Below, piece after piece: positions 36,030 to 45,600 of a DNA stretch of 64,000 nucleotides. The notes beneath the pieces are model-generated. The model did not search any database. It was not told the origin of the DNA and was given only the letters and a program-made list of their open reading frames with translations. The DNA lies in NCBI GenBank assembly GCA_965243485.1, contig CBDEVP010000001.1:2790001-2854000 (forward strand). Reading direction: 5' to 3'. The translations under genes were made by a program, and so were the position numbers. The stretch is from UBA7330 sp965243485. GTDB taxonomy: Bacteria; Bacteroidota; Bacteroidia; Cytophagales; Cyclobacteriaceae. The stretch's first letter is position 1; every line of letters starts with the position of its first letter.

Positions 36030-39000
36030 ATGAATGTAAAATTACGCAAAATTGTAATTCGCATGTCTAAACTTACCATTTATTCATGGGTGTTTTGTCA
36101 GTCATTATTGATGGTGATGGCAAGCGAATCAAACGCACAGCGAAAGTACCTAAGAGAGATAAAAGTTGAATTATCTTTTGATAATTCAACAGTGGGACTC
36201 AGGGAATTAATTAATTCTATTGAGCAATCAAGCCAGTTTCATTTTGCTTATTCCAGAGGAGATGTCAGGAACAAGCAATTAGAAATCAATTCCGGTATTT
36301 GGGACCTCAGAAGTCTGATGGATGAAATATCTGTTCAGGGTAGATTTTCTATTAAGAGGATTAATGAGACCATTACCTTGATGAAGGTAGTGGATGAAGA
36401 TCTGCCGCAAGTCAGAGAGCAGAAAATTGCCCAGAATAATATCTCCGGTACTGTCAGTGATGAAAACGGAGAATCCTTACCAGGTGCATCAATTGTAGAG
36501 GTTGGTACTTCAAATGGTACAATCACTGATGTAAATGGTAACTTCAGTATGGAGGTCAGTGATGATGCTGTACTAAGCATTTCATTTGTTGGCTATCGAC
36601 AACTTGAGATTCCTGTTGATAATCAGGAGGTCTTTGAAATCATTATGGAACCTGATATTGAAAGTCTTCAGGAAGTAGTTGTTGTCGGATTTGATGTTCA
36701 GGAATCCAGGAAAGTGGTAAGTTCCGTATCTCAGGTTACCGCTGAAGAACTGCAGGTGGATGAACGACCTGTAACCAGCATACAATCAGCACTGGTTGGA
36801 TCTATTCCCGGCTTGAATGGCCTTAATCCAAATGGAAGGCCTGGTACCACCCCGAATTTGTCGATTCGGGGAGCTTCTACACTTAATAATGCTGGTCTGT
36901 TAGTGATTATTGATGGTTTTGAAGGTTCACTCAATGATATTGACCCGAGAACCGTCGAAAGTGTAAGTGTCCTGAAGGATGCTGCAGCTGTTGCCATCTA
37001 CGGAGCCAGAGGTGCTAATGGGGTATTGCTTATCACCACAAGGCAAACCAAGAGAAACGAACAGCTATCGGTTTCCTATAATTTCAGTCTTTCACAGCAA
37101 TCCCCCCGGGATCTACCCACCACACTTACTTCACTTGAATTGATGGAATTTGAGAATTATGCGGTGACTGGGGATCCCACAGGAGGAGGAGATCCCGGAG
37201 CTCCCTATAGTCCTTCTGCTATGGACCTGGCCAGGAGTGGTTTTTACCCTGAAACCATATGGCCGGAAGAACTTTATAACAAAAATGCCGGCCAACAATC
37301 ACATAACTTGACAGTACAGGGAGGAGGTCAGAGGGCAGGATATCTGATCAATGCCAGCTATCTGAACCAGGATGGTTTAGTATTGGGAGCAGACAACTTT
37401 CAGCGAATCAATTTGCGTTTGAAAGTTGACGCGGATGTCACTGATTGGCTAACAGTTGGTACCAATACCCTGATCTCAAACCGTATAACTAATGAGACGC
37501 CAGCAAATGGAGGTAATGGTTTATTGGGCTCACCGTTTTTTCCTGTAAAGTCGGCGGACGGATTATGGGTGTATAAGGGAAGTCCAGGTGAAGCCAATCC
37601 AATTGCACAGGCGGCTTCCGGTTCATTTACGAAACAAAATAGAGATGCCGTCAATGCCCAGGCATATATCCAGATACGGCCAATCAAAGGCCTGAGAATA
37701 GAGGAAAGAGTTTCCATTTTAAAGGATAATATAAATACCAGGGATTGGTTCAATGTGTATGATCATGTTGCATTGGATTTGACAGATCCTGATTCATATA
37801 CAAATCCAAATTCGCCAAACCGGATTTATTCAGTCGGCAGTCCTGATTCAAGGAGACTTAATCTGACTTCTATGACAGGATATTCTTTGAAAACGCTTAC
37901 TAAGATAAATTATGATTTGAATGTGGATGACCATCATATTGGAGTCCTTTTAGGGTTCCAGTCTGAGCAGGGAGAATCCGAATCATTTGCAGCTGGACGT
38001 ACCGGGTTCATTTTGGATAATCTGATAGACATGTCGCTGGGTCAGACTGCTAATCCTGCTATTGGCGGAGGTCTGGGAAATAATTCCAGCAGAGGTGGAA
38101 ATGCCACTACGTTGTCCTATTTCGGTAGGATCAATTATGATTTTCGAGGAAGGTACCTGGCTGAATTTTCTTTCAGAAGAGATGGCAGCTCATACTTTCT
38201 CGAAAATAATCAGTGGGCATTCTTCCCGGCCGTTGCTGTAGGATGGAATATTGCAGAGGAAGCCTTTTTATCCGGTACAGACTTTTTGGATCAGCTCAAA
38301 TTGAGGGCTTCCTATGGAAAAGCGGGAGATGATTCGGGAGTTGGGCCTCGTTCCCAACAACTCGCTACCATTGACGTGTCTGGTTATCCGATCGGGGGCA
38401 GTATTCAGCCAAGGATCTTATTGGGTGCTCCGGCAAACCCTGATCTTAAATGGGAGACATCAACAACCTTCAACACCGGACTGGATTTTATTTTGTGGCA
38501 AGGATTAGTACAGGCCAATGTTGAATACTTCGTAACCCATAGAGAGGATATCCTTGCAGAAGTAGCGACCCCGGTTGAATTTGGTTTTGGGGATGTTCCC
38601 GGTAATGCATATGCTGTGAGAAGTTGGGGATGGGAACTTAAATTGACCCACGAGAATACGGTTGGCCCCGTCAAATACTGGATATCAGGTAACCTGACTA
38701 ATTATGACAATGAGATCACAGACCTTGCCGGGATCGAAATGCCGGATTTTGCAGTCGGTCAAAGCATAAACGATTGGTTTGGTTATGAAACCGATGGCTT
38801 CTTTAACAGCCAGGAAGAGATCGACAGTTACATCGGAGAAGATGGCGTTACCCCGATTGATCAGAGTAATGTCGGTGGGTCATTTATCGGAGGCTATAAA
38901 TACATTGACCAACTCACGGTAGACACCAATGGGGACGGGGTACCTGATGAAGCAGATGGTATCATAGACGGTGATGACCGGGTTATTCTTCAGGAAAACA

Positions 39001-39494
39001 GTGATACCAACATGAATTTGGGAATAAACCTTGGGGTGACCTGGAATGGTTTTACGCTTTCATCCAGATTTTATGGAGCGCTGAACAGGAATCAATGGTG
39101 GAGTGGTGCAGCAGCACATGAACCTTTCCTCAATGGTACCAATGCTTTTACCTACCAATCGAATTACTGGAGTGTGGATAATCCGGATGCGTACTTTCCG
39201 GTTCCGCGCGGTAATGGTATACAGGGTTATGCTTCTGATGTGTCTCATTTGATTTTTGACAATGAATTCATCAAGCTGCAAAACGTAACCCTGGCCTATA
39301 GTTTCAATAATAATCTTTTATCAGGTTTAAGATTTGTGAATGGGTTGGATTTGATGTTATCAGTGGAAAATTTAGGTGTTATGTGGACCAATAATCCCAT
39401 TTTCGACAGTGGATGGGATCCGGAGCTGGGTGCTGGTAATGTGGATTACCCGCTTCCTGTTACTACTTCTTTTGGTCTGAATGTTAAATTTTAA
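36030..39494 (+). CDS. SusC/RagA-family TonB-dependent receptor with STN domain
   Basis: A 1154-residue outer-membrane TonB-dependent transporter for oligosaccharides. Signal peptide to about residue 36 (ESNAQ). An STN (secretin/TonB N-terminal) domain follows at about 45-115, then a carboxypeptidase-D-like regulatory domain (ISGTVSDENGESLPGASIVEVG, ~135-215). The plug domain holds the LNPNGRPGTTPNLSIRGAST and VLKDAAAVAIYGARGANGV blocks, and the C-terminal beta-barrel ends in an aromatic LNVKF. The STN domain is the part that contacts FecR-type anti-sigma factors, so this receptor both imports and signals. It forms a pair with the SusD-like lipoprotein encoded 11 bp downstream. The substrate is inferred to be a sulfated glycan from the two sulfatases that follow. 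Confidence 0.96.
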   Translation: MNVKLRKIVIRMSKLTIYSWVFCQSLLMVMASESNAQRKYLREIKVELSFDNSTVGLRELINSIEQSSQFHFAYSRGDVRNKQLEINSGIWDLRSLMDEISVQGRFSIKRINETITLMKVVDEDLPQVREQKIAQNNISGTVSDENGESLPGASIVEVGTSNGTITDVNGNFSMEVSDDAVLSISFVGYRQLEIPVDNQEVFEIIMEPDIESLQEVVVVGFDVQESRKVVSSVSQVTAEELQVDERPVTSIQSALVGSIPGLNGLNPNGRPGTTPNLSIRGASTLNNAGLLVIIDGFEGSLNDIDPRTVESVSVLKDAAAVAIYGARGANGVLLITTRQTKRNEQLSVSYNFSLSQQSPRDLPTTLTSLELMEFENYAVTGDPTGGGDPGAPYSPSAMDLARSGFYPETIWPEELYNKNAGQQSHNLTVQGGGQRAGYLINASYLNQDGLVLGADNFQRINLRLKVDADVTDWLTVGTNTLISNRITNETPANGGNGLLGSPFFPVKSADGLWVYKGSPGEANPIAQAASGSFTKQNRDAVNAQAYIQIRPIKGLRIEERVSILKDNINTRDWFNVYDHVALDLTDPDSYTNPNSPNRIYSVGSPDSRRLNLTSMTGYSLKTLTKINYDLNVDDHHIGVLLGFQSEQGESESFAAGRTGFILDNLIDMSLGQTANPAIGGGLGNNSSRGGNATTLSYFGRINYDFRGRYLAEFSFRRDGSSYFLENNQWAFFPAVAVGWNIAEEAFLSGTDFLDQLKLRASYGKAGDDSGVGPRSQQLATIDVSGYPIGGSIQPRILLGAPANPDLKWETSTTFNTGLDFILWQGLVQANVEYFVTHREDILAEVATPVEFGFGDVPGNAYAVRSWGWELKLTHENTVGPVKYWISGNLTNYDNEITDLAGIEMPDFAVGQSINDWFGYETDGFFNSQEEIDSYIGEDGVTPIDQSNVGGSFIGGYKYIDQLTVDTNGDGVPDEADGIIDGDDRVILQENSDTNMNLGINLGVTWNGFTLSSRFYGALNRNQWWSGAAAHEPFLNGTNAFTYQSNYWSVDNPDAYFPVPRGNGIQGYASDVSHLIFDNEFIKLQNVTLAYSFNNNLLSGLRFVNGLDLMLSVENLGVMWTNNPIFDSGWDPELGAGNVDYPLPVTTSFGLNVKF

Positions 39495-39505
39495 TTGACT
39501 GAAAA

Positions 39506-41200
39506 ATGAAAAAATCAATAATAATAATATCAATCATCTTCGCCATTGGGTTTTCAGGTTGCGAAGGGTTTTTGGATGTAACAGATCTGGATGATCCGTC
39601 CTCAGGTTCTGTTTTCAAAACACAAACAGACATGACGTTTGCCCTTAATCATCTGTATACATTTCTGCTTGTTGATGATGAATTTGGAGAGATCATTCCT
39701 TACTTCTGGACTGATGATGCCGTACATAGAAATATCAACACTCAGGGAAGGTATGGTTCGGATTTTAACTGGATAACCATAGATCAACCAGGTATTCAAT
39801 ATATTCTGGACGAATTTTACCGTTATCCTGAAATTGCTGATATCAATTTCTTTTTAGAGGCGTTACCTGACGCAGATTATACAAGCGAAACTATTAGAAC
39901 CCGGCACGGAGCCGAGGCCAGATTCCTGCGTGCTTACCTTTATGAAAGAATGGTACTGGCATACGGCGATGTGCCGTTGATTACAACGGTGATCTCACCA
40001 GACGATTATCCTTCAAGAGACTCCCGACAGCAGGTTTTTGATTTCGTGATCAGTGAATTGAACCAAATTGAGGATGACTTGCCTGAAGTATATCCTGCAT
40101 CTGATGCCGGACGGATCACGAAAGGGGCTGTTCTGGCACTTAAATCAAGAGCTTATTTAAATGCTATTGGGTGGCACAGCGATGTAAATGGTATGTACAC
40201 CGGTGCGAGGGATGCCTGTGAGGAAATCATTAATAGTGGTATTTATTCACTGGCTGATGGAATAGATGGCTTTGCAAGTCAATTTTCAAGATCCAGTGAT
40301 TTTGGTACTGAAACCATACTTTCCGATTTGTATGTACCTGAATTCAGGATGCAATCTTTAGCGAGGATTGTTGCACAAAAAGGCTCATGGCGAGGACCGG
40401 AAGCTACATATGGTAACAATCAAAGCAGACCCGGATATACCGCTGATTTCATTGAGGAAGTACAAACCATCAATGGTCTGTTTCCTAAAGATGATCCTTC
40501 GTATGACCCGGCAGATCCCTGGTCAAACAGGGATCCGAGACTGGCTGTGATGGCTGTCCTGCCAGGAGATGAGTTACCCGCCAAAGGTAATCCGGAAGAT
40601 ATCTATGTTTATGAGCCTCATCCAGCCATTGGAGCAAATAGAGATGACATCACCAGACCTTCTAACCCGACAGGCTATAGTTTCAGGAAATATATTGATT
40701 ATTCTCTGCCTGCCCTGGATCGGGGTGATGCTGACTATAAGATCATTAGGTATTCTGAGATATTACTAATGTATGCGGAGGCTTTAGCGGGTTTGGGACA
40801 GAATGCAGAAGCATTGATGTATCTGGATATGGTCAGAGACCGCGTGGGGATGCCACTTTATGCAGACATTGGATTACCCACTGTCACGAGAGGCACAACA
40901 GGAAATCAAATGATCGATGCTATTCTGCTTGAAAGAAGGTATGAGTTTGCCGGGGAGGGCCCGCAGAGGTGGTTTGATATCTGGAGATATCGTTTAGGTG
41001 AACAGGTGATTGGTACTGTCTACGGAATTCCTCAGAGCACCACAGAATATGGAGATCTCGTGGGTGCTAAGTTTGAGCCTGATGGAGGAGCCTATGACCG
41101 TGTTTGGGATGACAAATATTACCTGCTTCCCATGAGACAAGGCATTTTGGATGCCAACCCGAACCTGAAACAGACAACTGGCTGGGCAACCAGCGAATAA
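39506..41200 (+). CDS. SusD/RagB-family nutrient-binding lipoprotein
   Basis: A 564-residue surface lipoprotein with lipobox Cys19 (GFSGC). The N-terminal EGFLDVTDLDDPSSGSVFKT motif and the C-terminal RGNAMIDAILLERRYEFAGEG-type block (here MIDAILLERRYEFAGEGPQR and WFDIWRYRLGE) are standard for SusD/RagB. The TPR-like helical core contains EARFLRAYLYERMVLAYGDVPL. It would cap the SusC barrel from the outside and bind oligosaccharide. It is translated from 11 bp after susC. Its surface binding residues diverge fast in this family, so the ligand cannot be read from sequence. Confidence 0.95.
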   Translation: MKKSIIIISIIFAIGFSGCEGFLDVTDLDDPSSGSVFKTQTDMTFALNHLYTFLLVDDEFGEIIPYFWTDDAVHRNINTQGRYGSDFNWITIDQPGIQYILDEFYRYPEIADINFFLEALPDADYTSETIRTRHGAEARFLRAYLYERMVLAYGDVPLITTVISPDDYPSRDSRQQVFDFVISELNQIEDDLPEVYPASDAGRITKGAVLALKSRAYLNAIGWHSDVNGMYTGARDACEEIINSGIYSLADGIDGFASQFSRSSDFGTETILSDLYVPEFRMQSLARIVAQKGSWRGPEATYGNNQSRPGYTADFIEEVQTINGLFPKDDPSYDPADPWSNRDPRLAVMAVLPGDELPAKGNPEDIYVYEPHPAIGANRDDITRPSNPTGYSFRKYIDYSLPALDRGDADYKIIRYSEILLMYAEALAGLGQNAEALMYLDMVRDRVGMPLYADIGLPTVTRGTTGNQMIDAILLERRYEFAGEGPQRWFDIWRYRLGEQVIGTVYGIPQSTTEYGDLVGAKFEPDGGAYDRVWDDKYYLLPMRQGILDANPNLKQTTGWATSE

Positions 41201-41355
41201 AGTCTTTAAATGGGTACCCCAATTGAAATGGGGTATTCATTTATTGATTTCCTCCTTCATTCTTATCATAACTCTCAATGATAGATCGGATATCAGGGTA
41301 AGGTCAGTAAATGGTTTAATAAGACTGATAAATACTACATTGAATACTGTTCTGT

Positions 41356-42882
41356 ATGCGAAAAATTAATTTTTTAAGAAACCTGTTTTTTTATAGCCTG
41401 CTGATCTTATTTCATGTTGGCTGTACTTATGTATCTAATCCATTGGATCAAACATCAAAGAAACCGAACATTGTTTTGATCATGTGTGACGATCTGGGAT
41501 ATGGTGAGATATCGGCACTTAATGTTGATCCTGACAAAGGCAAAATACCCACTCCCTATGTAGATCAACTGATGGCTCAGGGAATGGCTTTTACGGACGC
41601 CCATTCAGGGTCTTCAGTTTGCACACCTACCCGCTACGGATTACTCACCGGGCGCTATGCCTGGCGGACTAAATTGCAGAGTGGAGTGGTGCAGGGCCAT
41701 GCTCCATGCCTCATCGATCAGGAAAGGCTAAGCATTGCAGAAATGCTGAAGAAGGAAGGCTACAGTACGGGAATGGTAGGAAAATGGCACTTGAATTTCA
41801 TATATACAAATGCCGAAACCGGGCAGAAACTGGGTCAGGATCATCGGTTCAAACCTCCTGTGAACAGCGGGATCAAAGATGGTCCGCTGGATCATGGGTT
41901 TGATTATTTCTATGGATATCATCATTCCAGAGATATGGAGACTGTTTCTGAGAATGATCGCGTCATTGCTCACAAGCCGGTAATTACAATGCTACCTGGT
42001 ATTGAGGAAAAATCCATTTCTTTTATAAAGCGGCATGCAGAAAATGCGGCGGAAGGGATACCTTTCTTTCTTTATGTACCTATTTCTTCACCACATAGTC
42101 CGGTAGTTCCTTCTGAAGAATGGAAGGGCAAAAGTGGGATGAACGCACACGCGGATTTTGTGATGCAAACCGACCATACCGTGGGACACATTGTGAAAGC
42201 CATCGATGACGCTGGTCTTAGTGAAAACACACTGGTAGTATTGACCAGTGACAATGGAACTTCCGCACCAACTTCCAAAAAAGATGATCTGGAGGTCATG
42301 GGACATTTTCCTTCATGGATTTTACGAGGTTCTAAGGCAGATATCTGGGATGGAGGTCATCGGGTACCTTTCATTGTACGATGGCCTGAAATGATAGCCG
42401 GAGGTAGTAAATCAGACGAACTCATTTGCCATACGGATTTTTTTCCGACGGTCGCTGAAATCATTGGATTTGATCTTCCTGGTGATGCAGCGGGGGATGG
42501 GTTTAGTTATGCATCAGTATTCTCGGGCGGGAAAAGAAGAGATAAGCGAAAAGCAGTGGTTCATCATTCAATAAGCGGAAAATTTTCCATACGGGATAAT
42601 GAATGGAAATTGGTGCTTTGTCCGGGTTCTGGTGGCTGGTCATCGCCAAAGGATAATGAAGCAAGAGAAAAGGGGATGCCTGAAATTCAATTGTATAATA
42701 TGGAAAAAGATATAGAGGAGCAGAACAATCTACAGGCAGAAAATCCTGAGATAGTTGAGAAGCTCGTCAAAGATTTGATAAACATCGTGGAGGAAGGTCG
42801 AAGCACTGATGGACAAAGATTAGCGAACGATATTGAGGATATTGATATCTGGAAAGGGATATCCCCAGTTTCAACGGACTAA
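41356..42882 (+). CDS. Sulfatase lipoprotein
   Basis: A 508-residue S1 sulfatase with a lipoprotein signal ending at Cys23 (FHVGC). The core opens with KPNIVLIMCDDLGYGEISAL; the formylglycine motif is CTPTRYGLLTG with Cys89. The tract RYAWRTKLQSG, then PCLIDQERLSIAEMLKKEGY and GKWHL follow, and LTSDNGTSAP closes the core. It is a paralogue of the lipoprotein sulfatase at 14196 and has the same overall plan. It lies 155 bp after the SusD gene and begins the sulfatase part of the locus, so it is probably under the same regulon. The lipid anchor suggests action at the cell surface or periplasmic face before or after import. Confidence 0.94.
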   Translation: MRKINFLRNLFFYSLLILFHVGCTYVSNPLDQTSKKPNIVLIMCDDLGYGEISALNVDPDKGKIPTPYVDQLMAQGMAFTDAHSGSSVCTPTRYGLLTGRYAWRTKLQSGVVQGHAPCLIDQERLSIAEMLKKEGYSTGMVGKWHLNFIYTNAETGQKLGQDHRFKPPVNSGIKDGPLDHGFDYFYGYHHSRDMETVSENDRVIAHKPVITMLPGIEEKSISFIKRHAENAAEGIPFFLYVPISSPHSPVVPSEEWKGKSGMNAHADFVMQTDHTVGHIVKAIDDAGLSENTLVVLTSDNGTSAPTSKKDDLEVMGHFPSWILRGSKADIWDGGHRVPFIVRWPEMIAGGSKSDELICHTDFFPTVAEIIGFDLPGDAAGDGFSYASVFSGGKRRDKRKAVVHHSISGKFSIRDNEWKLVLCPGSGGWSSPKDNEAREKGMPEIQLYNMEKDIEEQNNLQAENPEIVEKLVKDLINIVEEGRSTDGQRLANDIEDIDIWKGISPVSTD

Positions 42883-42934
42883 TATGGAGAGATGGAAATG
42901 AAATAGGAATTAGATAATACAAAAGCTATACATA

Positions 42935-44392
42935 ATGAAGTTTATTTACCCGATAGTTGTCATTACTTTTTTTTCCGTCAGTTGTGGAACCCCCCAGGAG
43001 GAATCTACAGAAAAGAGACGGCCTAATATCCTGTTTGTTATTGTGGATGATCAGTCGCCTTTTGATCTAAAAATATACAATGAATCTACTATCCTTGAAA
43101 CACCGAACATCGATCGTCTTGCGGCGGAAGGCACAGTCATACAGAATGCCCGTCACATGGGTTCGTTTCTGGGGGCCGTATGTACTCCATCCAGGCATAT
43201 GGTAATGAGTGGGCGAACATTATGGCATCTTCCTTCCATGCGGGGTTACGAAAATCCTGATGCTCCCGTGAATTTGGAGCAACAGACCATTGGTGCTGTA
43301 TTCAACAGAGCAGGGTATAGAACCATGCGGACCTGCAAACGAGGTAATTCATACTCAAAGGCAAATGAACAATTCACAGTAGTAAGAGATGCAACGAGGC
43401 GTGGAGGCACAGCTGAGTCAGGCAGTGCCTGGCATACTGAGCAGGTTTTGGATTACCTGGATTCCAGGGATAGTGCCAGGGTTGAAGATCCGTTTTTTAT
43501 CTACTTTGGTTTTTCCCATCCGCATGACCCAAGAAACGGCACTCCCGAATTGCTGGAAAAGTATGGAGCAGTGAATCATACCGATACGGCCAGTTTGCCT
43601 CCCATAGATCCTGCTCAGCCTGAGCTTCCGATCAATTATCTACCAGAACATCCATTTCATCATGGACATCCTAATTTACGTGATGAGGTAGCTGTAAGTG
43701 GTGTCTGGAGAAACAGGGATACAGCTACAGTCCGCAATGAAATGGGACGGGAATTTGCCTGTTCGGAAAATATTGATATCCAGCTGGGACGTGTTTTGGA
43801 CAAGCTGGAAAAGATGGGTGAATTGGAAAATACTTGTATCGTTTATACTTCGGACCATGGAATTGCCATTGGCCGACATGGCCTGATGGGTAAACAAAAT
43901 CTATACGAACATACCTGGAGGGTCCCTATGATCATAAAAGGTCCGGATATTCCGAAGGGCAAGCGGGTAAAGGGAAATGTTTATTTACTCGACCTTCTCC
44001 CTACCTTTTGTGATTTTGCAGGTATTGATCCTCCTCATACTGTGGAAGGACAAAGTTTCAGATCGGTGCTTGAAGGAAATGAAGAGACCATTCGGGATGT
44101 GATGTATGGTGTTTACAGCGGAGGTACCAAACCGGGTATGCGCTGTGTAATGAAGGATGATTGGAAGCTGATCAAATATGATGTGTTGGATGGGATCGTC
44201 CGGGAAACCCAGCTTTTTAATATCAGGGAAAACCCTAACGAATTTCTTTCAGAGCACAATAGACAAAATGTGCTTGAAACAGACCTGGCTTCAAATAAAG
44301 ACTATGCAGATAAGTTAAAGGAGATGGAAGACCTTCTGCTCTCCGAAATGAAAAGGCACGACGATCCTTACCGTTTGTGGGATCAGGAGTAA
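42935..44392 (+). CDS. Sulfatase lipoprotein, second type
   Basis: A 485-residue S1 sulfatase lipoprotein (lipobox FFSVSCG, Cys17). The core opens with RPNILFVIVDDQSPFDLKIY, lacking the usual DDxGY; the formylglycine motif is CTPSRHMVMSG with Cys83. The block TDHGIAIGRHGLMGKQNLYEHTWR (in place of SDNG) and the tail ending MKRHDDPYRLWDQE match the type seen in the partial gene at the left edge of the window. It is 52 bp after the preceding sulfatase and belongs to the same operon. It probably removes sulfate from a different position of the same glycan, as locus partners often do. Substrate position is inference. Confidence 0.93.
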   Translation: MKFIYPIVVITFFSVSCGTPQEESTEKRRPNILFVIVDDQSPFDLKIYNESTILETPNIDRLAAEGTVIQNARHMGSFLGAVCTPSRHMVMSGRTLWHLPSMRGYENPDAPVNLEQQTIGAVFNRAGYRTMRTCKRGNSYSKANEQFTVVRDATRRGGTAESGSAWHTEQVLDYLDSRDSARVEDPFFIYFGFSHPHDPRNGTPELLEKYGAVNHTDTASLPPIDPAQPELPINYLPEHPFHHGHPNLRDEVAVSGVWRNRDTATVRNEMGREFACSENIDIQLGRVLDKLEKMGELENTCIVYTSDHGIAIGRHGLMGKQNLYEHTWRVPMIIKGPDIPKGKRVKGNVYLLDLLPTFCDFAGIDPPHTVEGQSFRSVLEGNEETIRDVMYGVYSGGTKPGMRCVMKDDWKLIKYDVLDGIVRETQLFNIRENPNEFLSEHNRQNVLETDLASNKDYADKLKEMEDLLLSEMKRHDDPYRLWDQE

Positions 44393-44439
44393 GTTTTTGC
44401 ACAGAAATAACACATGTTCTATTCTATATAAACTGATAA

Positions 44440-45495
44440 ATGAAATTTCACATATGCTATTCAACATTTTCACTATGGTTAGGCCTATTGTTTACTTTTC
44501 TTGTTTTTGAAAACGCTGCCCAACCTTATCCAAATCCTTACATGACGGATGAAACTTGGGCAAAGCTGCCGGATGGGAGAACAATGGGTGCTGTGGGAAA
44601 AGTGACTATCGATCCTGATGGAGAACATATCTGGGCAGTCATTCGATGCGATACTTTTGGTCCTGGCCGGTTTGGCAATGAGTGTCTGGATTCTGATCTG
44701 GATCCGATCCTCAAGTTTGACCAGGAAGGAAATGTTGTAGAAAGCTTCGGGAGCGGATTGTTTATCTGGCCTCACGGTATAGATGTAGATAATGATGGTA
44801 ATGTCTGGGTAACTGAAGCAGTCAGTCCCGACAAACTACCGGAAGGAGATGAAAGAGGGCACCGGGTGATAAAATTCAGTCCGACTGGTGAAGTGCTGAT
44901 GATCCTGGGAAAATCGGGAGTGGCAGGAAACGGAGACTATGAGTTCAATTGTCCGGCTGATATTGCTATCGCTGAGAATGGGGATATTTTTGTTGCTGAC
45001 GGTCACAGCGGGAATGGAAATAACCGGGTAATGAAGTATGCTGCAGATGGAACGTTTATTAAATCCTGGGGAAAAAAAGGCTATGGGCCCGGAGAGTTTC
45101 AAAGCCTGCATTCCATAGCCATTTCCAATGATGGAAGAGTTTTTATTGCTGATAGAGGAAATAATCGACTTCAGATCTTCGACCAGGAAGGAAATTTTAT
45201 TGCACAATGGACCCAGTTTGGAAAGCCCAGTGGTGTAGCCTTTGATGAAAAAGGCAATATCTATGTATCTGACTCGGAGTCTGATAATGTACAAAATCCT
45301 GGCTGGGAAATGGGTATCAGGATTGGTGAGGCTGGGCTTGGATGGGTACACTATTTTATTCCTCTGCCGACCGGAGATCCCCGCATAATGAGAACGAACG
45401 GTGCTGAATTTGTGGCTGTTGATAAATACGGAAATATTTATGGAGGTGAACCGTGGCCAAGGAAACTAAAGAAATATATTAGAGTAAGGCCGTAG
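44440..45495 (+). CDS. Secreted NHL-repeat beta-propeller protein
   Basis: A 351-residue secreted protein. A signal peptide is present (about 1-27, FENAAQP). Repeated blocks of the NHL type follow: VGKVTIDPDGEHIWAVIR, WPHGIDVDNDGNVWVTEA, NCPADIAIAENGDIFVADGH, SLHSIAISNDGRVFIADRGN, SGVAFDEKGNIYVSDSES and FVAVDKYGNIYGGEPW, about six blades. Such propellers act as ligand-binding or lyase-like scaffolds; no catalytic residue is evident. The gene is 47 bp after the second sulfatase and in line with the operon. A role in binding or processing a sugar or an aglycone is speculative. Confidence 0.85.
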   Translation: MKFHICYSTFSLWLGLLFTFLVFENAAQPYPNPYMTDETWAKLPDGRTMGAVGKVTIDPDGEHIWAVIRCDTFGPGRFGNECLDSDLDPILKFDQEGNVVESFGSGLFIWPHGIDVDNDGNVWVTEAVSPDKLPEGDERGHRVIKFSPTGEVLMILGKSGVAGNGDYEFNCPADIAIAENGDIFVADGHSGNGNNRVMKYAADGTFIKSWGKKGYGPGEFQSLHSIAISNDGRVFIADRGNNRLQIFDQEGNFIAQWTQFGKPSGVAFDEKGNIYVSDSESDNVQNPGWEMGIRIGEAGLGWVHYFIPLPTGDPRIMRTNGAEFVAVDKYGNIYGGEPWPRKLKKYIRVRP

Positions 45496-45600
45496 AGGTT
45501 GGATATTATCCAGCTAACTAAATATACATTTTTGTCAATATGTTGAATTGATGGCATTTGGCTGTATACTAGATTTGTTCATGACCTATTGCGGAATGAA

